Assembly (NCBI RefSeq): GCF_051859125.1
Contig: NZ_JBHYGG010000002.1
Coordinates: 18,928 to 82,927, forward strand
Reading direction: 5' to 3'
DNA from: Gemmata sp051859125
GTDB taxonomy: Bacteria > Planctomycetota > Planctomycetia > Gemmatales > Gemmataceae
DNA length: 64,000 nucleotides
A program made the translations under genes and the position numbers. How positions within the stretch are numbered: the first letter of the stretch is position 1; every line of letters starts with the position of its first letter. Shown here piece by piece: positions 18,513-26,654 of this stretch. The notes under the pieces were generated by a model that was not told the DNA's origin, ran no database searches, and saw nothing but the letters and a program-made list of their open reading frames with translations.

Positions 18513-21248
18513 GTGGACGTCCCCTTTCGACTGACGCGGCGCGACGCACCCGCACCGGCCGATGCGTTCCTGCTGCTCGCAACCGACGCGAGGGAGTTGG
18601 CGATGGCGTGCGCCTGTTTGGGTGCGAACGTGCCGGCTGTGTTCGCGGTCCGCGGCGGGTTCGTGCTGGTGCCGCCCGCGGGCCACGACGCGCGCCACGT
18701 TCCCGGCGCGATCGCCCTGCGGCGATTGATGGGCGACCTGCTGATCCCCGCCGACGCGGAACTGGTACCAGCGCTGCTCCCCGACGAGGCGGCCGCACTC
18801 ACGCAGGCCCGCGGCCTCGTCGTACTTCCCGGCGGTGAGGTGCTGGCGTTCGACCCGCAACCGCTGCGCGTCACGCAGTGGCTGCGGCCGGTCGTTGTCC
18901 GGCGCGACGACTGGCAACCGTTCCCGCCCCGACCGCTCCGCCCCGACACGCTCACCGTGATCGAGCGCCCCGCCCCGCCCGCGGGGTTGATGGATGCGCT
19001 CGGTGCGGGCGCGCCCGACGACGCGGAACCGCTCGGCACCGGGTCGGGACAGGGCATCCCCGACGACGCGCGACCTCCGGGTGCGAACTCGGCGATGACC
19101 CGGTTCACCGCGAGCGGCAAGCTCGCCGTCGGCGGGTTCCTCGCATGGGTCGGGCGGCAACTCGGTTCGGCCGGTCTCGCGAAACTCGGCGGCGACTTGG
19201 CCCGGAGGGCGCTCGAAGCGGTCCCGCGGCTCAGCGAGAAGGTGCTCGGCGACCAGGAGGCGGCGCTCCGCGAGGTGCTGCGTCAGCTCCAATCGGGCGA
19301 CATCGAGAAGGGGCTCCGCCGCGCGCCGGCCGCGGTCGCCGACCCGAACCAGCCGGCCCGCGTCGGAACGAACGCCCACCTCGGCAACCGCGACCCGCGG
19401 TACTCCCTCCGCGACCTGATCGGCTCCGGCGGCGGCCCCGCGACGGCGTGGCTCGGCGGCGGCGACGTGTGGAACGAACTCGCGAAGGTGTACCGGCAGC
19501 TCGCGGAGGACGCCACGAGGCGCGGCGACTTCCGCCGGGCCGCGTACATCTACGGGGTGCTGCTCCGCGACCTCCGCAGTGCCGCGAACGTGCTCCTCGC
19601 CGGCGGCCTGTGCCGCGACGCCGCCCTGCTCTTCCGCGACCGGCTGAACGACCCGCTTGCCGCGGCGGACGCCTTCGAGCGGGCCGGCGACACCGACGAG
19701 GCGGTACGGCTGTACGAGGCGTACGAGCACTTCGAGCGGGCCGCGGACCTGCTCCTGCGGATCGGCGACGAGGCCCGTGCGCTCCTCTTCCACACCCGTG
19801 CCGCCGAACAACTCGCCCGCCGCGGGCACTTCCTCGCCGCCGGCCTCCTGATGCGGAACCGGGCCGGCCGCCGCGACCTCGCGCTCTCCTACTTCCGCCG
19901 CGGCTGGGAGGGTATCACCGCCGAGAACGTGACGTGCGGCGAGCGGTTGATCGACGAGCACCTCGCCGCCGACGACCTGCCCGCCACGAAGGCGTTGCTC
20001 GCCGAAGCCGAGGCTGTTCTCGCCGACCGACCGAGCGACACCGGCCGGTTCTTCAACTACGCGATCGGCGTCGGGAAGGACTTCCTCCCGGCCGAACTGC
20101 GCGACGACATCTCCGATCATGTGCGACTGATGTTCGCGGCGCACCTTCGCGCGGCCGGCAGAGGTCACGAGGGCTCGCGACTCGCGAACGAACTGTTCGG
20201 GCACAACCCGGTGTGGTCCGGTCCGGTGGTGCGCGACGCGGGCTTCGCCGTCCGCGAGAAGGACCGCCGCCCCGTGCCGCCGGCCGCACCGTCGCACCCG
20301 CCGCCCGTGAAGCTCGCGAGCGGCACCGTGACCGCCGTGGCCGTCGCCCGCGGCACGTTCGACATCGTCGTCGCGACCACCGAAGCGATCGTGATGTGGC
20401 GCGTCAACGAGGGCCGAGTTGTGCCGCTCGGTGACGAGGGGGATCACCCCGCCACCGCGCTGTCGGTCGGTGCCCAAGGGCAGGTCGTGTTCGCTCTCCG
20501 AGAGCTGGGCGACGCGGTCAAACTCACGTCGTTCAGGGCGGACGGCACCTCCTCGTTCACGCGAATCTCTGAAACGACCGAGGAGATCGGGGGTGACTAT
20601 CACCTCCAGCCTTCGGTCACCGGGCCGCCTTCGAGTTACGGACTGGTGCTCGCGGGGGCGTCTCAGCGGTGTTGCTTCAGCAGCCTCGTGATGGTTCCTG
20701 GAACTCAACACCCATTTCGCGCCGACGGCCCGCGGACTTGTCTCCTCGTGGAAGCACCGGGCGGAGCCGCCTGGGACTGGTCGGACGGATCGATTCACCA
20801 CCTGAACCACGGCTCATCGCCGCCTGATGAGACACAGTGGGTCGAACCCTGGAAACCTGCCCACGGGGACGAAACCCTGCCGGCCCCGTGCATCGACTGG
20901 CTGACCCCGGAGCCGGGAACGCTCGAAGTCACTGGGATCGACGCGGAAGGGTTCCTGCGGTGGGCTGAGTTTCGTGTGAACGACCCCGCAAAGCCGACGA
21001 AGCGTCATGCAATCGCACCCAGCGAGGATTACATTGCGGCGTGCCTGACGGGGCCGGGGGCGGTCGCGGGGGTCACGCGGCAGAACGAGGTGCAGTGGTT
21101 CCGGCTCGTCGGCACGCGGCTCGACGTGGTCGCGTCGGTCAGGCTGAACGTGCCCACGCCGGTCGTCGCGCTCGTCGCCCGGCCCACCCACAACGAAGTC
21201 GTTGCGATCCTCGCCGACGGGTACGCGGTGCGGGTCGGCCGGCCGTAA
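18513..21248 (+). CDS. bpX-type protein with helical repeats and C-terminal propeller-like domain
   Basis: A 911-residue protein starting at GTG 18513, four bases after the vWA stop, with GGGAGGTG as ribosome site. The N-terminal 160 residues form a compact unknown domain (LLLATDARELAMACACLGA). Residues about 320-550 are TPR-like helical repeats (LAKVYRQLAEDATRRGDFRRA, AADAFERAGDTDEAVRLYEAY). The C-terminal 300 residues have propeller-like strand repeats, including TVTAVAVARGTFDIVVATTEA and TPVVALVARPTHNEVVAIL. It resembles the large bpX6-type component of ternary systems. Probably the recognition or scaffold subunit. Last gene of the operon. Confidence 0.75.
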   Translation: MDVPFRLTRRDAPAPADAFLLLATDARELAMACACLGANVPAVFAVRGGFVLVPPAGHDARHVPGAIALRRLMGDLLIPADAELVPALLPDEAAALTQARGLVVLPGGEVLAFDPQPLRVTQWLRPVVVRRDDWQPFPPRPLRPDTLTVIERPAPPAGLMDALGAGAPDDAEPLGTGSGQGIPDDARPPGANSAMTRFTASGKLAVGGFLAWVGRQLGSAGLAKLGGDLARRALEAVPRLSEKVLGDQEAALREVLRQLQSGDIEKGLRRAPAAVADPNQPARVGTNAHLGNRDPRYSLRDLIGSGGGPATAWLGGGDVWNELAKVYRQLAEDATRRGDFRRAAYIYGVLLRDLRSAANVLLAGGLCRDAALLFRDRLNDPLAAADAFERAGDTDEAVRLYEAYEHFERAADLLLRIGDEARALLFHTRAAEQLARRGHFLAAGLLMRNRAGRRDLALSYFRRGWEGITAENVTCGERLIDEHLAADDLPATKALLAEAEAVLADRPSDTGRFFNYAIGVGKDFLPAELRDDISDHVRLMFAAHLRAAGRGHEGSRLANELFGHNPVWSGPVVRDAGFAVREKDRRPVPPAAPSHPPPVKLASGTVTAVAVARGTFDIVVATTEAIVMWRVNEGRVVPLGDEGDHPATALSVGAQGQVVFALRELGDAVKLTSFRADGTSSFTRISETTEEIGGDYHLQPSVTGPPSSYGLVLAGASQRCCFSSLVMVPGTQHPFRADGPRTCLLVEAPGGAAWDWSDGSIHHLNHGSSPPDETQWVEPWKPAHGDETLPAPCIDWLTPEPGTLEVTGIDAEGFLRWAEFRVNDPAKPTKRHAIAPSEDYIAACLTGPGAVAGVTRQNEVQWFRLVGTRLDVVASVRLNVPTPVVALVARPTHNEVVAILADGYAVRVGRP

Positions 21249-21337
21249 GTGCGGGGGGCCGGCACGCCGGTTGCATAGGGTACGCGGAGCGCCTGGGCAT
21301 TCGGACGTCCAGGGTTCTCCCGCAGACCGGAGCTATC

Positions 21338-21595
21338 ATGACGACCACCGCACGCGCCCTTGCCGACCAGGTGCGTGAGGCGCGCCGGAGCGCCTGGAGC
21401 AAGAGCGATCACGCTACCGCCATCGTGCAGACCGAGCAGCTCAACCCGGAGGACACCAAGGTCGTTCGGCAAATCGTTGCCGACGCCGGGTACCAGGGCG
21501 AGGAGCTGGAACAGATGGTGAAGCAGGTTTCCGATCTGGTGATCGGCACCGTCGAGGCGCTCGCCGATGACATGCCCGCGACCGGTGGCGACTGA
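21338..21595 (+). CDS. Small hypothetical protein, 85 aa
   Basis: An 85-residue, Gln/Glu-rich soluble protein predicted to be mostly helical (ELEQMVKQVSDLVIGTVEALADDM). It starts at ATG 21338, after CAGACCGGAGCTATC, 89 bp past the ternary operon. A strong hairpin at 21604-21627 follows the stop, supporting a real transcription unit. I do not recognise the family. It could be a small regulator of the upstream system, but only proximity suggests this. Confidence 0.6.
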   Translation: MTTTARALADQVREARRSAWSKSDHATAIVQTEQLNPEDTKVVRQIVADAGYQGEELEQMVKQVSDLVIGTVEALADDMPATGGD

Positions 21596-21603
21596 ACGAA
21601 CAC

Positions 21604-21627
21604 GGGGCAGGTTCTGACACCTGCCCC
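21604..21627. terminator. Terminator-like hairpin between convergent genes
   Basis: A perfect 9-bp stem (GGGGCAGGT with ACCTGCCCC) and 6-nt loop just after the 85-aa gene and before the end of the convergent minus-strand gene. It has no T-tract and could serve either strand. Confidence 0.6.
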
Positions 21628-21646
21628 GGCGGTCACGTCATCGAAC

Positions 21647-21892
21647 TCAACTCACCCCGGCGTTCTTCTGGGGTGACTCTCCACTTTCATGAGCCCGAGC
21701 TGCGGCGGCCTGGACCCGGGCGTGAATGTCTTGGTGGTCGCCGATCACCTGCACCCGGCGGCCGTCCGGCGAGATGACCGTTGCGGTCCCGGGCCGCGGG
21801 CCGGGCACCACGGCGGTCTGCGCGTCGGCGTCGATCATCACGTCGCACTTTGGGTTCTCGGCGTCTTCCAACCGCAACTGGGGCGCTGCCAT
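21647..21892 (-). CDS. Small hypothetical protein, 81 aa
   Basis: An 81-residue protein, AAPQLRLEDAENPKCDVMID at the start, with a beta-rich centre (TATVISPDGRRVQVIGDH) and a charged tail. The ATG at 21892 is chosen over an upstream frame start because AGGAGAC sits just before it. No membrane helix or known motif. It follows the EEP phosphatase gene on the same strand after a 58-bp gap, so the two may be co-transcribed. Function unknown. Confidence 0.6.
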   Translation of the reverse strand: MAAPQLRLEDAENPKCDVMIDADAQTAVVPGPRPGTATVISPDGRRVQVIGDHQDIHARVQAAAARAHESGESPQKNAGVS

Positions 21893-21950
21893 GACTGTCT
21901 CCTGAGGGGAAGAACAGCCGTGAGCAGGCAAATGGTGTGCCCCGGGACGA

Positions 21951-23090
21951 CTACGGTGCGACCTTGAGCGTCACCATCACCGGGAAGTGGTCGCTGAACC
22001 CGCGGCCGACGGCGTTGTCGTTCGCCGAGCCGAACCGCCACGGCCGCCGGCCCTTCGACCCGGCCCGGATCAGCCCGTCGGTCGGCACCTGCACCGAGTC
22101 CACCACGCAGCCCCAACCGGTTGTGTCGATCAACCCCGGCGACACGACGATGTGGTCGTAGATCAGCGGCTTGCTGTAGTAGTGCGTCCCGAACTCCTCC
22201 GGCGACTTGCCCGAGAGCAGCCCGAGCAGCACCGGTGGGTTCGCGTCGGCCGTCACCAACTTCGGGTCGGCGACGACGTGCAGCGTCTTCGCAACGGAGT
22301 CCGAATCGGGCGTGTCGTTGAAGTCCCCGCACACGAGGAAGTCGACCCTCGGGTTCTCCTTCAGCTCGCGGCAGAACTCGTCGTAGATCGTTTGGGCGTA
22401 CCCGTCGCGGCCGGTCCCCTCCTTGCCGGTCCCCTTGTCGGTGAGCTGCGAGGTCCAGTGCGACGCGACCAAGGACAAGTTCTTTCCGTTTACCGTGACG
22501 GTCGCCTCCAGGATGCGCCGCCGGCTGCCGAGGAGCCGCCCGCCGCTGAGGGGGTACCGCGAGATGACGCACGGGGCGATGTGCCGGCCCGAGTCCAGCT
22601 CCTTCATGATCACCTGGTCGTACTTCGCGGCGTCGGCCGGGAGGCCGGCGTTGAGCGCCTGTTGGAGCAGTTCCGCGGCCCGGTAGCTCTCGATCTCGTT
22701 GCCGACGATGACGTCCGGGCCGATCCCGCCGTTCTGCTTGAGGAGCCACGCGGCGAGCTTGTGGTACTTCGCCACCCGGTCCTCGGGCTTGAGGATGAAC
22801 CAGGCGTCGTACTCCTCATCGACCTGTCGCCGGTTGTTGTCCACGTCGTCGAACAGGTTCTCCATGTTCCAGTGGCACAGGAGGACGGTCTTCGAGCCCT
22901 CGGGGAACGAGCCGCTCTCGTGCGGCGGCGGGGCGTGCTGCCGGTCGCGGGCGCAGTTGACCCCGAGGAGCACGAGGCCCGCGAACGCCGCGATGACGGC
23001 GAGCGCGGCCCGGGCCTTCCACGGCAGCTTCAGGAACGCGGCGAGTGCCTGCTGGGCGGCCTGCGAGTTGCGGTCCGAGTTCCTCGCCAT
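21951..23090 (-). CDS. Membrane-anchored endonuclease/exonuclease/phosphatase family protein
   Basis: A 379-residue protein with an N-terminal membrane anchor (about 25-45, AALAVIAAFAGLVLLGVN) ending in a Cys that may be lipidated. The EEP fold motifs are in order: WNMENLFDD, GNEIES, HWTSQL, GDFNDTPDSD and SDHFPVMV. These supply the metal-binding Asn/Glu, the Asp/Asn pair and the catalytic His. The family includes DNases, phosphodiesterases and sphingomyelinases. An extracytoplasmic phosphodiesterase is likely, but the substrate is unknown. The ATG at 23090 follows GGAGCGACTC. Confidence 0.85.
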   Translation of the reverse strand: MARNSDRNSQAAQQALAAFLKLPWKARAALAVIAAFAGLVLLGVNCARDRQHAPPPHESGSFPEGSKTVLLCHWNMENLFDDVDNNRRQVDEEYDAWFILKPEDRVAKYHKLAAWLLKQNGGIGPDVIVGNEIESYRAAELLQQALNAGLPADAAKYDQVIMKELDSGRHIAPCVISRYPLSGGRLLGSRRRILEATVTVNGKNLSLVASHWTSQLTDKGTGKEGTGRDGYAQTIYDEFCRELKENPRVDFLVCGDFNDTPDSDSVAKTLHVVADPKLVTADANPPVLLGLLSGKSPEEFGTHYYSKPLIYDHIVVSPGLIDTTGWGCVVDSVQVPTDGLIRAGSKGRRPWRFGSANDNAVGRGFSDHFPVMVTLKVAP

Positions 23091-23245
23091 GAGTCGCTCC
23101 ACGTGTAATTCTCCCGAGTCCCTGGGTCGTGCGGCCCCCACAGCTTACCGGGTTCCTGGTCCCGTTTCGAGTTCGACTGGACACCCCGGCCGCGGACGCT
23201 ATGCCTGCGTCCCAAGATCGGACCCACACTGGCGGAGGGGCGGCG

Positions 23246-23794
23246 ATGCGCACACTGGTGCAGGCGGGGGTCGTGGCGGCGGCGGGCGCGGCGGGCGTCG
23301 CGGCGGCCCTGTTCTTCTTCGCCCCGCCCCGGCAGGCCGGGGCCGCGTCCAACGACCGGTACCAGGACATGATCATGGCCACCGGGGCCGTGACCGTGAA
23401 CCCGAAGATCCAGACCGACGGCGTGTGGCTCCTCGACTACAAGGCCGGGAAGCTCCTCGGCACCGTCATCGACCGCAACCAGGGCAAGATCGTCGGCTGG
23501 GCCGAGGTCGACCTCGCCACCGAGTTCGGCCTCCAGGCCCGCGCCGACGTCCACTTCATGATGACCACCGGGTACATCACCCAGGGCCAGTCGGCGCTGT
23601 ACCTCGCGGAGACCACGACCGGCCAGTTCGGCGTGTTCACGATGGGGCCGGGGCAGAACAACATGGGCGTTGCGATCCGCCGGCACGACATGACCAAGTT
23701 CCGCCAGGCCGCCGGCCAGCCGGCACCCGGTCTGCCCGGCGGCGCGCAGCCGGCCGCCCAGGGCGGCCCGATTCTCCCGCAGATCCAGCCGTAA
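23246..23794 (+). CDS. Secreted hypothetical protein
   Basis: A 182-residue protein with an N-terminal signal or anchor helix (LVQAGVVAAAGAAGVAAALFFF), then a domain with repeated strands (GVWLLDYKAGKLLGTVID, HFMMTTGYITQGQSALYLAE) and a Pro/Gly-rich tail. I recognise no named family. The fold resembles small propeller- or barrel-like secreted domains, and the first strand phrase is of the kind found in planctomycete proteins that report on display data. The ATG at 23246 follows GGCGGAGGGG. Divergent from the EEP gene, 155 bp apart. Function unknown. Confidence 0.7.
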   Translation: MRTLVQAGVVAAAGAAGVAAALFFFAPPRQAGAASNDRYQDMIMATGAVTVNPKIQTDGVWLLDYKAGKLLGTVIDRNQGKIVGWAEVDLATEFGLQARADVHFMMTTGYITQGQSALYLAETTTGQFGVFTMGPGQNNMGVAIRRHDMTKFRQAAGQPAPGLPGGAQPAAQGGPILPQIQP

Positions 23795-23859
23795 CCGCTC
23801 GACGCTGGAACCGTTAATACACTGACCCGGTCGCCCACGCGCCCGAGCCGGGTCAGCCG

Positions 23860-24696
23860 ATGATCGACGTCCACGTCCACGCCGTGCCGCCGAACCTCCC
23901 CGGGACGGGGCCGCTCGCGCCGCTGCTCCGCCAGCCGCCCGCGGTCGTCGCCGCCGAGTTGCGGCGCGAGATGCAGACCAGCGGCACCACGCTCGCCTTC
24001 GCGATGGGGGCGTGGGACTGCGGCGACGACGACCCACTCGGCATCAACCTCACCCTCGAAATCGCCCAGCAGGTTCCGGGGCTCCGGGCCGTCGGCGTCG
24101 CCGACCCGACCCGCACCGACGCGGCCCACTTCCTCCGCGTCGAGGAGCTGCTCGCCGCCGGCCGCGTCGTCGCCCTCAAGGGCTACCTCGGCTACCTCCA
24201 CTTCGAGCCGGCGCACCCGAACTACCGCCGGTACTACGAACTGGCCGGGAAGTACAAGGTGCCGGTGATGTTCCACACCGGCGACACGTATTCCCCCAGG
24301 GCGAAGCTCAAGTTCGCGCACCCGCTCGGCGTGGACGAGGTCGCCGTCGACCACCCGGACACGCGGTTCCTGATGTGCCACGTCGGCAACCCGTGGACGC
24401 TCGACGCGGCCGAGGTGATCTACAAGAACATCAACGTGTGGGCCGACCTGTCGGGGCTCATGGTCGGCACCGACGAGGTGTTCGCGTCCGACGAGGGCCG
24501 CGAGGCGGCGGCGGAACTGAGTCACGTGGTCCAGCGGGCGATTCGGTACTCGGAGCGCCCGAACCGGTTCGTGTACGGCACCGACTGGCCGCTCGCCCCG
24601 ATGACCGCGTACCGCGACTTCGTCTTCGAGGCGATCCCCGCCGAGTACCACGAGCAGGTCTTCGAGGCCAACGCCCGCCTCCTGTTCCGCGTCTGA
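23860..24696 (+). CDS. Amidohydrolase-2 family metal-dependent hydrolase
   Basis: A 278-residue TIM-barrel-type hydrolase. It opens MIDVHVH, the two metal His residues at 5 and 7. A Lys in ALKGYLGYLHF, a His in VMFHTGDTY, a His in FLMCHVGNPW and an Asp in FVYGTDWPL supply the remaining ligands expected for amidohydrolase-2 (ACMSD-like) enzymes. These act as decarboxylases or hydrolases on aromatic or lactone substrates. The specific substrate is not clear. The ATG at 23860 has the weak site GAGCCGGG upstream. A single gene, 65 bp after the secreted hypothetical protein. Confidence 0.85.
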   Translation: MIDVHVHAVPPNLPGTGPLAPLLRQPPAVVAAELRREMQTSGTTLAFAMGAWDCGDDDPLGINLTLEIAQQVPGLRAVGVADPTRTDAAHFLRVEELLAAGRVVALKGYLGYLHFEPAHPNYRRYYELAGKYKVPVMFHTGDTYSPRAKLKFAHPLGVDEVAVDHPDTRFLMCHVGNPWTLDAAEVIYKNINVWADLSGLMVGTDEVFASDEGREAAAELSHVVQRAIRYSERPNRFVYGTDWPLAPMTAYRDFVFEAIPAEYHEQVFEANARLLFRV

Positions 24697-24708
24697 GCGG
24701 AGAAATGA

Positions 24709-24759
24709 TTCCGGACGACTGGCACACCCCATGTCCGGAACCATATTCCCTGTCCGGAA
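24709..24759. promoter_or_regulatory. Three TCCGGA repeats in an AT-rich upstream region
   Basis: TTCCGGA at about 24709-24715, TGTCCGGAA at 24732-24740 and TGTCCGGAA at 24751-24759. The last two are spaced 19 bp apart. They lie at the start of an AT-rich gap before the DUF7873-like gene and could be operator half-sites. Confidence 0.35.
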
Positions 24760-24978
24760 GAATGATCATTCGAGCAATTTTCGCCTGCACATGAATCTGC
24801 AAGATATTCCTGCGGTTGTATTTAAGCGACGCACGCGGTCACGATACGCGAGTTCCTTTATTGGTCCTAATCCGAATCATGTGACGGCTCAATTGATCCG
24901 AGCCCGAACCGGTGACGAAAGGGGCGTGTCCTCCGCGGTAGACTCACCGTCAGTTTCACGATCGTAAGGAGGATACCC

Positions 24979-25716
24979 GTGCCGAAGCTGAACCAGATCA
25001 ACGCCGTTGTCTCGGCCCGCAAGAACGAGGCCGAGAAGGCCGTCACCGAGTTGCACAAGGTGTCGCAGAAGGAGCAACTGTTCGTCGGCCGCGAGCGGAT
25101 GTACCGCCCGCTCGACGAGCTGAACGGCCAGAAGCTCCCGCCCGAGAGCCAGCGGGTCCAGCAGCGGGTGGACGACCTGATCCGCCAGGCCCGCGAGAAG
25201 TGGACCGAGCTGTGGAACCTGGTCCTCACGCAGGACACCGGGAACCAGTCGGCGCGGGCCGACATCGTCGTGGACGGCAAGGTCGTCCTCGCCAACGTGC
25301 CGGTCACGTCGCTGCTGTTCCTCGACAAGCAGGTGAACGACCTGGAGACGTTCGTGTCGAAGCTCCCGACCCCGGACCCGGCCGAGGAGTGGAACCACGA
25401 CCCGAGCACCGGCCTGCTGCGGAGCAAGGTGAGCGAGTCGCTGCGGACCAGCAAGGAGCCGACCGTCATCGTGAAGTACGCGGCGACCAAGGAGCACCCG
25501 GCTCAAACCGAACTCTTCACCAAGGACGTGCCGGTCGGGACGTGGACGCAGATCCTCTACAGCGGGAGCATCTCGGCGGACCGGAAGAACGCGATCCTGG
25601 CCCGGGTCCGCAAGCTCCAGGACGCGATCAAGGCCGCGAAGGAGCAGGCCAACCTCCTGGAGGTCGAGCGCCAGAAGGCCGGCGAGCCGCTCCTCGACTT
25701 CGTGTTCGGCGGGTAA
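24979..25716 (+). CDS. DUF7873-like conserved hypothetical protein
   Basis: A 245-residue soluble protein starting at GTG 24979, with an excellent ribosome site AAGGAGG at 24966-24972. It closely resembles a family of unknown function that I know from actinobacteria. Shared stretches are PKLNQINAVVSARK at the start, LPPESQRVQ, the core VTSLLFLDKQVNDLETFV, and PAEEWNHDP. The N- and C-terminal ends are charged helices, probably coiled coils (AILARVRKLQDAIKAAKEQA). Function unknown. The upstream AT-rich region and strong ribosome site suggest high or regulated expression. A hairpin at 25726-25757 follows the stop. Confidence 0.85.
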   Translation: MPKLNQINAVVSARKNEAEKAVTELHKVSQKEQLFVGRERMYRPLDELNGQKLPPESQRVQQRVDDLIRQAREKWTELWNLVLTQDTGNQSARADIVVDGKVVLANVPVTSLLFLDKQVNDLETFVSKLPTPDPAEEWNHDPSTGLLRSKVSESLRTSKEPTVIVKYAATKEHPAQTELFTKDVPVGTWTQILYSGSISADRKNAILARVRKLQDAIKAAKEQANLLEVERQKAGEPLLDFVFGG

Positions 25717-25725
25717 GAGCGCGTC

Positions 25726-25757
25726 GACAGGTCGCCCGTTGCAACGGGCGGCCTGTC
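25726..25757 (+). terminator. Terminator-like hairpin
   Basis: GACAGGtCGCCCGTT pairs with AACGGGCGgCCTGTC around a 2-nt turn, with one mismatch. It starts 10 bp after the DUF7873-like stop and has no T-tract. Confidence 0.6.
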
Positions 25758-25795
25758 TGCGTTATGTTGAGGTCATGGCCTCAGGAGAGATCGTC

Positions 25796-25996
25796 ATGCC
25801 GAACGAGCCGAGTCAACCGATCGATCGGTCACCCCAACCGATCCCCGTTCCGGCCGAGGTCGTCGAGTCCGCGCTCCGCGACTTTGACGAGGCCGAGGTC
25901 GTCGCGGCGATCCGCGAGATCCGCGCCGGCGGCGGGCGCAAGCTCGAAGAGTTCATCGGCGATCTGGAGCGGGCGGCGCGAGTGATGCCCGCGTAG
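25796..25996 (+). CDS. Small hypothetical protein, 66 aa
   Basis: A 66-residue protein, PNEPSQPIDRSPQPIPVP at the start, then one acidic helix region (VVESALRDFDEAEVVAAIRE) and a C-terminal helix. The site AGGAGA at 25783-25788 favours ATG 25796 over the in-frame ATG 25775. No family recognised. It lies between a hairpin and a long inverted repeat. Confidence 0.55.
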   Translation: MPNEPSQPIDRSPQPIPVPAEVVESALRDFDEAEVVAAIREIRAGGGRKLEEFIGDLERAARVMPA

Positions 25997-26004
25997 GAGA
26001 AAGC

Positions 26005-26187
26005 ACCCCTCACCCGCGACTCGAAGACTCGTCGCGACCTCTCCCCGCAGAGCCGGGGCGAGGTGGGGCACCTCGGCCCGATCCGACCTGAACCACTCGC
26101 GAAGATGACGAAACGCAGACTGACCCCACCTCGCCCCGGCTCTGCGGGGAGAGGTCGCCGCGAGTCTTCGAGCGGCGGGTGAGGGGC
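26005..26187. repeat. Long inverted repeat, family A copy 2
   Basis: Arms 26006-26068 and 26123-26187 are near-perfect complements and match the arms of the 449-627 element (shared CTCTCCCCGCAGAGCCGGGG), while the 54-bp loop is unrelated. It lies directly upstream of the candidate permuted tRNA unit. Confidence 0.85.
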
Positions 26188-26249
26188 AGAAGCTGTTCAA
26201 TTTCACCCGCTCTCGTGTTGTCCGCTTCGGCGGTGATCGGCACTTTTCC

Positions 26250-26278
26250 TTGAACCTTTCTCCTCCGGCGCGCATCAT
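26250..26278 (+). promoter_or_regulatory. Candidate sigma70-type promoter of the tRNA-like unit
   Basis: TTGAAC (26250-26255), a 17-bp spacer and CATCAT (26273-26278). Each hexamer matches the consensus at four of six positions. It would start transcription near 26285, just before the first tRNA 3' part. Confidence 0.35.
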
Positions 26279-26335
26279 TACCTCCGCACAGGCGTGCAGG
26301 CTGAGGCTCCGGCTCAGGTTGACACAGGGGTGTCC

Positions 26336-26438
26336 GACAGTGTGGGTTCGAGTCCCACTCCCGCCACTCGTAACCACGGCGGGGTAGCCCAACTGGTAGA
26401 GGCAGGCGTCCCGCTCGTCAGAATCAGACTCTCACGCC
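26336..26438 (+). tRNA. Candidate circularly permuted tRNA 1 (3' part before 5' part)
   Basis: A canonical T-arm (GTGGG TTCGAGT CCCAC, 26342-26358) and 3' acceptor strand TCCCGCC (26359-26365) with discriminator A come first. Eleven bases later comes the matching 5' acceptor strand GGCGGGG (26378-26384), then TA and a canonical D-arm (GCCC AACTGGTAG AGGC). The acceptor strands pair over 7 bp with one G-U. The 5' part continues with GGCGT (26405-26409) and ACGCC (26434-26438), a possible anticodon stem around an overlong 24-nt loop. No ordinary tRNA order is possible for these pieces. The anticodon cannot be assigned. The alternative is a degraded tRNA cluster. Confidence 0.55.
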
Positions 26439-26483
26439 AGTTTCAAACCCGTGCCGAGGTGACTTCTCGACTGTCCGGCAACC

Positions 26484-26578
26484 TGCAACCTTGAAGTACT
26501 GGTTCGATTCCAGTCCCCCACGCTCCGTTCGCGCTCAACCTGTGGGGGTGGTCTAACGGCAAGACGCGGGGTTACTGA
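26484..26578 (+). tRNA. Candidate circularly permuted tRNA 2 (3' part before 5' part)
   Basis: A T-arm (ACTGG TTCGATT CCAGT, 26498-26514) and acceptor strand CCCCCAC (26515-26521) with discriminator G lie upstream of the 5' acceptor strand GTGGGGG (26542-26548), TG and D-arm GTCT AACGGCA AGAC (26551-26565). The acceptor pairs over 7 of 7 Watson-Crick bases, and both D- and T-stems are perfect. CGGGG (26567-26571) can pair with CCTTG just before the variable bases AAGT, which would give a class I tRNA with the break in the anticodon loop. Another pairing, with CCCTG at 26614-26618, is also possible, so the anticodon is unassigned. The D-arm resembles tRNA-Gln. Confidence 0.55.
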
Positions 26579-26654
26579 GGCTGAACGCCGGCGACCGGAT
26601 CATTGTGGTCACTCCCTGAGACGGCACACCGAAACCGAACCGGTTTTGGACCAA

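Noticed and set aside
15138..20810. Very long minus-strand open frame of about 1,890 codons opposite the MoxR-vWA operon
   Set aside because: GC-rich DNA leaves few stops; the sequence is Arg/Pro/Gly-biased without known domains, while the plus strand has coherent families with overlapping starts.
26301..26317. Hairpin CTGAG-GCTCCGG-CTCAG, 5-bp stem and 7-nt loop, as an anticodon arm (anticodon TCC)
   Set aside because: It has C instead of T at position 33 and no D-arm before it, so it is not a credible anticodon arm.
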